A stretch of 64,000 nucleotides of DNA from Sphingomonas sp. dw_22 (GTDB lineage: Bacteria > Pseudomonadota > Alphaproteobacteria > Sphingomonadales > Sphingomonadaceae). Under the pieces are notes generated by a model that was not told where the DNA came from, searched no databases, and saw only the letters and a program-made list of their open reading frames with translations. Positions within the stretch are counted from its first letter, which is position 1. Each line of letters starts with the position of its first letter. The DNA lies in the NCBI RefSeq assembly GCF_018449795.1, contig NZ_JAAVVE010000001.1:1-64000 (forward strand), written 5' to 3'. The translations under genes and the position numbers were made by a program. This document shows positions 40,701-47,475 of this stretch, in pieces.

Positions 40701-40737
40701 TCACGGCCGCCAGATCGGCCGCGGCATGAGCCGCTAA
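37723..40737 (+). CDS. traA: TraA relaxase-helicase (MOBQ, Ti type)
   Basis: A 1,004-residue DNA transfer enzyme. The N-terminal MobA/MobL relaxase (residues 1-230) begins MAIYHFSVKVISRAGGRS. It has the nicking Tyr in AAAYRSADRL (Tyr26) and the metal HxH in KPHAHVMLTMR. A RecD/TrwC-like helicase follows: Walker A VVGYAGTGKSAML near residue 370, Walker B VLVIDEAGMI, VLVGDPQQLQAI, and the UvrD-like ATIHKAQGMSVDR. The C-terminal 250 residues are helical and charged. It nicks oriT and unwinds the transferred strand. The full length suggests it is intact. Confidence 0.93.
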   Translation: MAIYHFSVKVISRAGGRSAVAAAAYRSADRLHDERLDRNHDFTNKSGVVHSEILLPENAPEELVDREKLWNAVEAGEKRKDAQLSREVEFAIPREMTQAQGIELARDFSQAVFVDRGMIADLNVHWDVGTDGLAKPHAHVMLTMREVGEDGFGAKVRDWNKAELVEQWRERWADHVNTRLAELDIDARIDHRSLEAQGIGLEPQDKIGPAAQRMGERGLESERIEDHREIARRNGERIIENPRLALDAITHGQATFTRRNMAMFIHRHSDGKEQFDAAMSAVRGSPDLVALGKDGRGQDRFTSRDMIETEQRLQRASELMAERERHRVDEKDRAAALAQAEGHGLALTGEQRGAFEHVTGDRSLSVVVGYAGTGKSAMLGVAREAWERAGFEVCGAALSGIAAEGLENGSGIASRTIASMEHGWSQGRDLLTARDVLVIDEAGMIGTRQMERVLSHAADAGAKVVLVGDPQQLQAIEAGAAFRAIHERHGGVEITEVRRQHEGWQQDATRNLATGRTGEAIRAYADHGMIHAAERREQARGELVERWDRERIAAPDQTRIILTHTNDEVRELNAAARDRMRTAGKLGDDVLVKAERGNRMFASGDRIMFLRNERGLEMKNGTLGTVEQVNQQGMTIRTDDGRSVAFDTKDYAHVDHGYAATIHKAQGMSVDRSHMLATPGMDRHGAYVGMTRHRDGMALHYGRDDFKDDARLVRTLSRERTKDMTSDYARVEPVREFAERRGISFGERVMEIARAGAEKARGIFDGLRLSLPGQQREPSPTPESRRGMFDGLDLGRFVSAPGLDPARQQQREHDSQPLRASGLRGAVERYAKALDAIQQTRAHGIDPMPHQREAFTRARDALDTIRPEGSTDLNSAFRHSPELIREAAQGRGQAAMRAMQLESEIRIDPYNRADRFVEGWQQLQRAHQELLRDGDFRGAKTAAQQMASMAKSLERDAQLESVLGLRSRELGLELGRDLGRTLSRDIADSIPFDHGRQIGRGMSR

Positions 40738-40754
40738 CCACAGGAGAAGATGAC

Positions 40755-41498
40755 ATGGATGATGAACAATCGCTGTTGAGCGAACCGCAGGCCCGCCCCA
40801 GCACGGCGGCAGAGGCGTTCGCGCGCCTTGAGGCCCGCGTGGCGGCGATGGAGTTGCGGATGGACGGGCGCATGGCGATGATGACACGTGCCCTGGAGCA
40901 TATCGCTATCGAGAAACAGACCATCGAGATTCCCGACTATAATCCGACGCTCGGCAAGATCAGTGGTCACCTTGCCGATATGGGCAAGCGCGTGAAAGCG
41001 ATGGAGGAGTCTCCGGCTATGGAGATGACGCCGGAGGCTATGGCAGGACGCATTTCGAAAGCAGCGGAAGCCGCGCGCCAAGCCGACAATGCCGCCTTCC
41101 GTCTATGGGACAGAGCATTAGATGAAAAGGTGCGCATGGTCGAGACGATCATCGGCACGGCGAACACATGGGAACAGCAAAAGAGCACATTGTGGATGAC
41201 CGGCTATATTGTCGGGCTTACTGCCTTCCTGTCGGGCATCTTCTTACCCGTTATCGTGTTCCAGCAGTTGCCGGGAAGCTGGCACCGGCCGGAAAAGATG
41301 GCGGCATGGGTAATGGGCGAACCCACGCTGGCCGGTGCAGGTGTCCGCTTGCTGCGTCTTGGCGACCCGGAGGGCTGGGACACGGTCACCGCCGCCGCCA
41401 GGATGCGGCGGGAGAACCGGGACGCTATTGCCGCATGTGAGCACGCCGCCATTAAGGCGAGGAAGCCGCTGCAATGCTCGATCAACATACAACGGTAA
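40755..41498 (+). CDS. DUF6118 membrane protein
   Basis: A 247-residue protein that follows traA by 17 bp, with GGAG before its ATG. An N-terminal coiled-coil-like region (FARLEARVAAMELRMDGRM) is followed by one membrane segment (about residues 152-175, TGYIVGLTAFLSGIFLPVIV) and a soluble tail. This layout matches DUF6118 proteins found beside TraA in rhizobial and sphingomonad elements. It may anchor or regulate the relaxosome at the membrane; this is inference. Confidence 0.68.
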   Translation: MDDEQSLLSEPQARPSTAAEAFARLEARVAAMELRMDGRMAMMTRALEHIAIEKQTIEIPDYNPTLGKISGHLADMGKRVKAMEESPAMEMTPEAMAGRISKAAEAARQADNAAFRLWDRALDEKVRMVETIIGTANTWEQQKSTLWMTGYIVGLTAFLSGIFLPVIVFQQLPGSWHRPEKMAAWVMGEPTLAGAGVRLLRLGDPEGWDTVTAAARMRRENRDAIAACEHAAIKARKPLQCSINIQR

Positions 41499-41640
41499 AT
41501 CGTTGACCGGTACTCAATGGGGGATAGCTTTCGAGGCGACCGATATTCGGCGTAGAGCTGTGCGATGCGAGCGACTGTCAACGCAGACTCGGTCGAATGC
41601 ATTGTTGATAATCGTTCGCAAATGGCGCACTGAAAGGCTC

Positions 41641-43140
41641 ATGCGTCTGCTTGCTCAAGCTCTGCTTTTCGCCCTCTACACACTCGTCGCCGCCATCCCT
41701 ACTGCGGCTTCCGCGCGCTGGATGGAGGCTCGGTCGACCAACTTCATCGTCTACAGTGATGGCGGTGAGGATAGCCTGCGCCGGTCGGTCCTGCTTCTGG
41801 AGGATTATGACAGGCTGCTGCGGCGACTGACAGGTACGACGGCTGCCCCCTCGGCGAGCCCGCTTCGGGTCTACCTAGTTGGCTCTTCTAGCAAGCTTGA
41901 TCAGGTCCAGCCGGTACCGAACGGTGTGCTCGGCTTTTACAGCGCACGCGTTGGCGGCACAGCGGTCTTTGCGGTGCGCGGCGACAAGCCCGGCATCGGT
42001 GGCGAGGAAGTGCTGCTGCACGAATATGCGCACCACTTCGCTGCCCGCTACTACCCCGCTTATTATCCAGTTTGGTATAGCGAGGGCTTCGCCGAATATG
42101 TGATGACCGCGCGGTTCGAAGGCGATCGGATCGAGGTCGGCCGCTACAATCCGGGCCGGGCCCTCACGCTGCTGCGCGGCACCTGGCTGCCCGTCGATCA
42201 GATCTTTTCCGGCCGGCTCGGCGACCTCAGCCGCGAGCAGGTCGGTCAGTTCTACGCGGAGAGTTGGCTGATCGTGCATTATCTTTTCGCGGACGACGCC
42301 CGGCGCGAGGAGTTATCGCGCTATTTCGCTGATCTCCATCACGGCATCGCAGAGACGCAGGCGTTCAGCACGGCTTTCGGCACCGACCACAAGACGTTCG
42401 AGGTTGCGCTGAAGCGCTACATGGCGGGTGACATCGCCTATGGTATTATGGCGCGGCCCCCGGTTGCCGACGTCGAGATTGAGGTGCGGCCGCTGCCGCC
42501 GGCTGCCGACAATTTGTTGTTGCCGCTTGCCGCGCTGATGATCGGGATTCCGGAACCGGCGCGCGAGACGGCGACGTTCGCGGCGATCAAGGCGGCCGCT
42601 GCGCGCTACCCCGATGATCCATACGCCCAACGCGTGCTGGCCCGCGCCGAGATCGGCTCGGGCGACAGGGCCGCCGGAGCTGCGACTATCGACCGGCTGC
42701 TCCAGGCCGCGCCGAACGATGCCGAGTTGCTTTACTTCCGGGGGCTCGGCGACTTCTACACGGGGCGGAAAGACGCCGCGGTTCGCGCCGAGCGGTTTGC
42801 CACAGCGCGGCGGTGGTTCGCCCGCGCTGCCGCTGCCGATCCAGGCTATTACACGGCCGTCTACCGGCTCGCGCAGACCGCATCCACAGGTGACAATGTG
42901 GAGGAGACGCTCACGCAACTCACGACGGCGCAGGCTCTGGCGCCGCTCGTCGGCGACATAGCGATCGATGCCGCGACGGCCTTGATCGCTAAGCAGCGCT
43001 ATGCCGAGGCGGAGCGCGTGCTGATTCCGATCGCGACCAACCCCCACGGCGGCAATGTCGAGCGTGCTCGTGCGCTGCTGGCGAGTTTTCAGCAGTCTTC
43101 CGAGCAGGGTGACCAGGATCGTCGTGCCAAAGCACAGTGA
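41641..43140 (+). CDS. Exported gluzincin metalloprotease-like protein with TPR tail
   Basis: A 499-residue protein with a signal peptide (MRLLAQALLFALYTLVAAIP...ASA). The zinc site is LLHEYAHHFAARYYP (HExxH near residue 127), with the third ligand in WYSEGFAEYV about 20 residues later, as in DUF1570-type gluzincins. The C-terminal 200 residues form tetratricopeptide-like helix pairs (AQRVLARAEIGSGDRAAGA, AELLYFRGLGDFYTGRKDA). It is probably periplasmic. No substrate is known. It is the last gene before the AT-rich gap and the LuxR cluster, so a role there is possible but unproven. Confidence 0.7.
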   Translation: MRLLAQALLFALYTLVAAIPTAASARWMEARSTNFIVYSDGGEDSLRRSVLLLEDYDRLLRRLTGTTAAPSASPLRVYLVGSSSKLDQVQPVPNGVLGFYSARVGGTAVFAVRGDKPGIGGEEVLLHEYAHHFAARYYPAYYPVWYSEGFAEYVMTARFEGDRIEVGRYNPGRALTLLRGTWLPVDQIFSGRLGDLSREQVGQFYAESWLIVHYLFADDARREELSRYFADLHHGIAETQAFSTAFGTDHKTFEVALKRYMAGDIAYGIMARPPVADVEIEVRPLPPAADNLLLPLAALMIGIPEPARETATFAAIKAAAARYPDDPYAQRVLARAEIGSGDRAAGAATIDRLLQAAPNDAELLYFRGLGDFYTGRKDAAVRAERFATARRWFARAAAADPGYYTAVYRLAQTASTGDNVEETLTQLTTAQALAPLVGDIAIDAATALIAKQRYAEAERVLIPIATNPHGGNVERARALLASFQQSSEQGDQDRRAKAQ

Positions 43141-43476
43141 TACCATACTTCCAGGGACTTCCGCCACGCCCCATTCGCAACTCCAATACCGGCCTAAATG
43201 CAAAGCGAGCTCGGAGAGCACGAGTCGCGGAAGAACCCAAGGATTGGGTTAATTAGATATTATATAATAAAATTCTTGAGAAGCATCCGAATTGGGTTAA
43301 GTTTATAACTCGCATCAATCAAAATGCCAATTGACACGCCTACGATCGAAGTTATGATATCATAATACATAAATGGATCATCATCTTTGAAATATACACC
43401 ATGAATATCTTGTGGGGCGTGATTCTAGATTTATCATGCGGACGCAATGATGGTGTCGCGTAGGGCGGAGCTTAAA
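43141..43476. other. AT-rich intergenic region upstream of luxR-like gene
   Basis: No gene seen. The stretch 43250-43420 is strikingly AT-rich compared with its surroundings (runs such as ATTAGATATTATATAATAAA). AACCCAA-GGA-TTGGGTT at 43234-43250 is a perfect 7-bp inverted repeat, and ATTGGGTTAA occurs at 43243-43252 and again at 43291-43300. It probably contains the regulator's promoter and silencer-type AT-rich DNA. Confidence 0.5.
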
Positions 43477-44295
43477 ATGTCCTTAGTTCACCTTGGACAT
43501 TTGTTGGGTGATGTTACAAGAATTTTGCATTCTTTGCGCGGCATTCGGTCGATTTCGGATCTAGCTCGGACTATCGAGTTGTTCTGCCTTTCCGCGAACA
43601 TTCCCTTCTTTTGGCTCTTTTGCGAGCATGGTGCGATGACTACGGACGATCTCATCCTGAACATCGCGCAACTCCCGTCGACGTTGACGGGCGGACTCCA
43701 TGCGCAGGAGGCGATGAGGCGAGGGATCGCGAATATCGTGGTTTCAAGTGCAACGAGCGTCCTTTGGTCGGGATCGCAGCACCGGCCCGACACTCCACGA
43801 AAGGCAGCAAATTGGTCCGCGATGCTGGCCGAACATGGAATCACCGAAGGAGTCAGTGTCGCCGTACGAGTTCCTGGCCGGCGCCGAACGACCATCAGCT
43901 TCTTTACGGATCGCGCCGAGCCGGATTTCTCCGGGATTGGAATTGCCACCGAAATTCTCGGGCCGCGTATCGTTGAGGCAGCCCGCAGTTTGCGCGCTAT
44001 GCCTTCCGCGCCCAGAACCTCTAATCGCGTCACCGATCGGCAACGACAATGCCTCACATTGATTGCTCAGGGCATGAGCGATTGCGAAGCAGGAAAAATT
44101 CTGGGACTGAGCGATCAGACGGTCCACGCCCACATCGAGACCTTGCGGCGACGATATGGCGTACGTCGACGTTCTCAACTGATCGTCTGCGCCCTCTATG
44201 ATGGTGCGATCTCATTCGAAGACATTCTCGGCACCCCCGCGGCAGCGCAAAAGTGGTCCCGTGAAGAATCCGCTGTCTACAATTGGGAGGAATAA
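43477..44295 (+). CDS. LuxR-family transcriptional regulator (solo)
   Basis: A 272-residue regulator. The N-terminal 170 residues look like an autoinducer-binding fold (IPFFWLFCEHGAMTTDDLI, then GITEGVSVAVRVPGRRRTTI, FFTDRAEPDFSG). The C-terminus is a LuxR helix-turn-helix: VTDRQRQCLTLIAQGMSDCE, AGKILGLSDQTVHAHIETLR and RRYGVRRRSQLIV. No LuxI synthase is in the window. I prefer ATG 43477, which has GGCGGAG seven bases before it, over ATG 43447. It is followed directly by a gene with a lux-box-like promoter and is its likely regulator. Confidence 0.82.
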   Translation: MSLVHLGHLLGDVTRILHSLRGIRSISDLARTIELFCLSANIPFFWLFCEHGAMTTDDLILNIAQLPSTLTGGLHAQEAMRRGIANIVVSSATSVLWSGSQHRPDTPRKAANWSAMLAEHGITEGVSVAVRVPGRRRTTISFFTDRAEPDFSGIGIATEILGPRIVEAARSLRAMPSAPRTSNRVTDRQRQCLTLIAQGMSDCEAGKILGLSDQTVHAHIETLRRRYGVRRRSQLIVCALYDGAISFEDILGTPAAAQKWSREESAVYNWEE

Positions 44296-44309
44296 GCAAT
44301 CCGGCTACA

Positions 44310-44348
44310 CCCCTAATTGGGGAGTTTCCCAGAAACTCGCATTATGGT
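44310..44348 (+). promoter_or_regulatory. lux-box-like palindrome and -10 before toxin-like gene
   Basis: CCCCTAATTGGGG (44310-44322), 20 nt, then TATGGT (44343-44348) as a -10-like hexamer. The spacing is that of LuxR-type class II promoters, where the box replaces the -35. A near-identical arrangement occurs at 45745. No other copy of this palindrome was seen in the window. Confidence 0.6.
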
Positions 44349-44397
44349 TCCTCATCCCTGCGGTATCTGACCGCGTAAACGACGAAAGGGCTAAGCG

Positions 44398-45189
44398 ATG
44401 CGGCATTTCAGTGGGGAATTCTCTGGAATTCGGCTCTTGATGGACGACGAGCTCGACGCAATCGCCGGCGGCGAAGGCGAGGACACGGACGACTTGCAGC
44501 GTCCTGATCTAGCCGACGAGGCTGATATCGTCGTCACGGGCGAGCGCTTTAAATACGGCGCTCTCGTGCCCCTGTGGGATGGCTGGTCTCAGCCGGTGCC
44601 GCCACCCGTCGGCGGTAGCACCGTCAGCTACGCGGATTGGCTCAATATCCAACAACAGCAATGTCAGGCTGACCTGCAGGTCGATGGGGTTGCGACACAG
44701 ATCGCGGACCTAATCAAGCAAAAGGCGGACTATGCTTCGCGTGAATATGGCGCGCTGATCTACATGGTGAACGGCGAGATCAAAATGGGTCCCCTGACGC
44801 CAGGCCAAACGGTCGCAGAGGCGCTGGCCGCCGGACTGCCGGCTCCCGAGACCCGATTCAAATTGCCATCGGACTGGGGCCCCGGCGCACAGGTTCTCGC
44901 GATCGTACACAGTCACACTAGCGTCGGGTACAGCGGCGCCGACTTGATCGATCAACGCTATCCTTCGACTTATACCGTCGGCGGTGTAGCCTCCGGCGAT
45001 TATGCCAATATGGACCGGCTGGTCGCATCTGACCCCCGTTTCGCTCCGGCTGCAGCATTCGCTCAATATATTCTCGGACCGGACGGCGTGCTGCGTGAGT
45101 TCAATTATTCCGATGGTCATGTGACCGCCGCGAACGATACCACGCACGACCACGACAACCTGCTCAAAGACCGCCCATGCGCACAGTGA
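44398..45189 (+). CDS. Double-glycine-leader secreted protein with JAB/DUF4329-like domain (toxin candidate)
   Basis: A 263-residue protein I cannot assign to a named family. Residues 1-25 form a double-Gly leader: Leu14, Glu18, Leu19, Ile22, Gly24 and Gly25 occupy positions -12, -8, -7, -4, -2 and -1 of the C39-peptidase consensus. DIVVTGER (residues 43-50) resembles the TonB box of sphingomonad receptors. The C-terminal half looks like a JAMM-type DUF4329 metalloprotease/toxin domain: Glu116 in SREYGALIY, then His171-x-His173 and Asp182 in HSHTSVGYSGAD. The H-to-D spacing is shorter than the classical motif. It probably leaves the cell through the ABC exporter encoded downstream. Confidence 0.7.
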   Translation: MRHFSGEFSGIRLLMDDELDAIAGGEGEDTDDLQRPDLADEADIVVTGERFKYGALVPLWDGWSQPVPPPVGGSTVSYADWLNIQQQQCQADLQVDGVATQIADLIKQKADYASREYGALIYMVNGEIKMGPLTPGQTVAEALAAGLPAPETRFKLPSDWGPGAQVLAIVHSHTSVGYSGADLIDQRYPSTYTVGGVASGDYANMDRLVASDPRFAPAAAFAQYILGPDGVLREFNYSDGHVTAANDTTHDHDNLLKDRPCAQ

Positions 45190-45614
45190 TGCTGTTTCGC
45201 CTGGGAATGCTCGGCATCTTCTGTGCGATGGCGGTCGCCAATCAGGCTTTGGCCCAGTCGGTGAGCACCCAGCCTTCCGGCGGCCAAGATATCGTGCTGG
45301 CCGGCAACCGCCGGCCAGCCGCGGAGACAATTTCAGCGACCGCAAGCTGTGAAGGTGTCGATTTTACGGTCGTTATTGCGAACAAACGCTGGGAGCCATC
45401 GCGCCTCGTCCGGTTCTCGATCAGTAGCCATGGTGAAATCTCGTCTGCGTTGACGCGCAAGCTGGAAAGCCGACTTTCCTCGTTGCGGCAAGTTTACATT
45501 ACTGGATTCATCTGCCGAGGACCGGCTCAAATCGACGTCGCAATCGTCGGGCTCAAGCTGAAGCCTGAAGGCCCGAACGACGAAACGCTCGAATGGCATA
45601 GTCTCGGACGATAG
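45177..45614 (+). CDS. Exported partner protein coupled to the toxin-like gene (immunity candidate)
   Basis: A 145-residue protein with a Sec signal peptide (LFRLGMLGIFCAMAVANQALAQ, in two overlapping parts). Its mature N-terminus has QDIVLAGNRRP, similar to the DIVVTGER segment of the preceding protein. Two Cys (ASCEGVDF and GFICRGP) may form a disulfide. Translation can start at ATG 45177 or at ATG 45189, which overlaps the upstream stop as TGATG; either way the genes are coupled. A periplasmic protein paired with a toxin-like gene is a natural immunity-protein candidate. No known family was recognised. Confidence 0.55.
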   Translation: MRTVMLFRLGMLGIFCAMAVANQALAQSVSTQPSGGQDIVLAGNRRPAAETISATASCEGVDFTVVIANKRWEPSRLVRFSISSHGEISSALTRKLESRLSSLRQVYITGFICRGPAQIDVAIVGLKLKPEGPNDETLEWHSLGR

Positions 45615-45744
45615 CCGAGCGTCACCGCTTCTCGAATGGTAACGTAGCCGTCGCAGCGACTGGCCCAGGGTCTTGCGAAGAGCCGGGTGTGCTTTTCGCG
45701 CGTTCGCCACATTCCTGTGCCGAAAAGAATAGGGTACGAAAGCA

Positions 45745-45784
45745 CCCCCAATTGGGGAGGTTTACCGCACACAGCGGTTGTGGT
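45745..45784 (+). promoter_or_regulatory. Second lux-box-like palindrome and -10
   Basis: CCCCCAATTGGGG (45745-45757), 21 nt, then TGTGGT (45779-45784). TGGTTCC continues in both copies of this promoter. It would drive the decayed gene at 45880 and possibly the JmjC-HlyD-ABC operon from 46273. Confidence 0.6.
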
Positions 45785-45879
45785 TCCCTCTCCTTGATAG
45801 AAGACGTGATTGGGTTGGCAAGAGCCACTTCATCCGACAGCTGCTTCAGCGCTTGCTGATTTGAAAGGGAAGAACAGCC

Positions 45880-46268
45880 ATGCGGCACTGTTTCTTGGCT
45901 TGGCGCGTGGGTCGTTCTCTACGAGCACGGGATCGTCGATCACCTGCACGCGATAACCTATTCGAAGCAGGGCTCTGGGCCGAACGCTCCATACGTCCTT
46001 GTCCACAATGGCAACCTGACCGGCCCCCTGTGCTCGATCACCGCAGCATCGCTAGCGGGGGTCCATGCTGCCGATCCGGGACATCTCTGAAGACGGCGGC
46101 GGCATGTGTTTCCATTTCCCGGACCGGCGCCGAACTCGCAAACAACACGGGACTCTTACGCATGAGCTTGATCGGGCCGGCATTCGGCCGACGCAAGTGA
46201 GCTCGGACGTCTGCTTGATCGGCACTCCAACCAACAGCGAACACTTTATTTTAGCGGCGTCAGGGTGA
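45880..46268 (+). pseudogene. Decayed second cargo gene (frameshifted)
   Basis: The start region copies that of the 44398 gene: GAAAGGG, then ATGCGGCAYT. After MRHC the frame gives only Arg-rich text, while other frames look gene-like: from about 45881 a 70-residue segment (LHAITYSKQGSGP, APYVLVHNGNLTGPL) ending at 46089, then from 46065 a segment ending at 46268 (VCLIGTPTNSEHFILAA). This is best read as a frameshifted relic of another LuxR-box-controlled gene. A true small gene cannot be excluded. Confidence 0.4.
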
Positions 46269-46272
46269 AGAG

Positions 46273-47475
46273 ATGGCAGCGTTTGCATTCGGGATGAGTC
46301 GCTTCGAGTTTCGCGAAGAGATATTCGAGCGACGCCCGCAGCTCTGGCGGAGCGGCTTCACCGGGCCGTCACTCGGGTGGTCACTGATCGACCGCGCGCT
46401 CGACCTGCAGGATCCCACGCGTGAGCTACTCAAGGTTCTGCGCCGAGGTAGGATCGAGCCCGACCAGTATGTCGAGCAATTCGTAGACATCGGCGTGCGC
46501 CGCCGCCGCATTCTGAAGCCGAAGCTCTATGCCCTCTTGGCTGAAGGCGCCACCCTCGTTCTCAACCGCATCGAGCTCGTCTCACCGGAGATTCGCGAAC
46601 TGTGCATGCAAGTCGGGCGCTTCGTAGGTGCCCAAACGAGCTGCAATGCCTACGCGACGATCGGCGATCTCGCAGCGACGAACGTTCATTGGGACACCCA
46701 CGACGTCTTCGTGGTGCAGGCCGCTGGCCGCAAGCACTGGCGGGTCTATGAACCTACTCACCTTTTGCCGATCAGCAGCCAGATCAGCAATGACCGCAAG
46801 GATGAGGTGCCCACCGAGCCGTTTCTCGACGAAGTTCTTGAGAAGGGTGACGTGCTCTACGTGCCGCGGGGATGGTGGCACCGGGTGGAACCCACGCTGA
46901 CAAGTGACACGATCCATTTCACAATTGCAGTGCATACGCCGCTGATTCTCGACTTCCTCGTATGGGCCTCCGCCACGAAACTGCCCGAGCTTCTCGAAGT
47001 CCGACACTCATTGCTCGGAGGGGAACTCGATCGAACCCGAGTGGCCGAAGCGGCTGCGGCAATCGCGTCCGCCCTCAACGATGAGACCCTGCTTGCTGCC
47101 TTTTACAGTCGCTCGCGGGAGCGCGAGCGTGGCGGTACGGGTTTCGAGATCGCGCGCGTTATGACGGGAGAAAACCCCCTTGCACGCGAAACCATCCTAT
47201 CGATCAACTCGCGGCATGCTGGTCCTGACCAAAGTTCTTACATGGTCAACGGCATCGAGATCGCGCTGTCGGGGCCACATCGGCATATCCTCGACATATT
47301 GAGCACCGATATTGATTCCTCTCTCGGAGACTTGGCCGCTCAGCTTCCCTATCTCACCTGGAGCCAACTGCACGAGATCGCCCGTGACCTCATCCGAGCA
47401 GATCTGATCTTCGTCGCTGGCGCGGGCGATCTCGAGCCAGCCGCCATGGTCTCGGCTGACAATGAACTCGTCTGA
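46273..47475 (+). CDS. JmjC-domain oxygenase (ROXA/MINA-like cupin)
   Basis: A 400-residue Fe(II)/2-oxoglutarate-dependent hydroxylase of the cupin_4 type. The metal triad is visible as His139-x-Asp141 in NVHWDTHDVFVVQ and His203 in PRGWWHRVEPT, with RKHWRVYEP and KGDVLYVPRG between. Relatives hydroxylate Arg or His in ribosomal proteins. The C-terminal 150 residues form a dimerisation/winged-helix-like part. In this operon it might hydroxylate the exported protein, or a host target as part of self-protection; this is inference. Its 3' end overlaps the HlyD gene by 14 bp. Confidence 0.78.
   Translation: MAAFAFGMSRFEFREEIFERRPQLWRSGFTGPSLGWSLIDRALDLQDPTRELLKVLRRGRIEPDQYVEQFVDIGVRRRRILKPKLYALLAEGATLVLNRIELVSPEIRELCMQVGRFVGAQTSCNAYATIGDLAATNVHWDTHDVFVVQAAGRKHWRVYEPTHLLPISSQISNDRKDEVPTEPFLDEVLEKGDVLYVPRGWWHRVEPTLTSDTIHFTIAVHTPLILDFLVWASATKLPELLEVRHSLLGGELDRTRVAEAAAAIASALNDETLLAAFYSRSRERERGGTGFEIARVMTGENPLARETILSINSRHAGPDQSSYMVNGIEIALSGPHRHILDILSTDIDSSLGDLAAQLPYLTWSQLHEIARDLIRADLIFVAGAGDLEPAAMVSADNELV

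Noticed and set aside
43477..44295. A luxI synthase partner for the LuxR regulator
   Set aside because: No frame in the window resembles LuxI; the regulator is treated as a solo.
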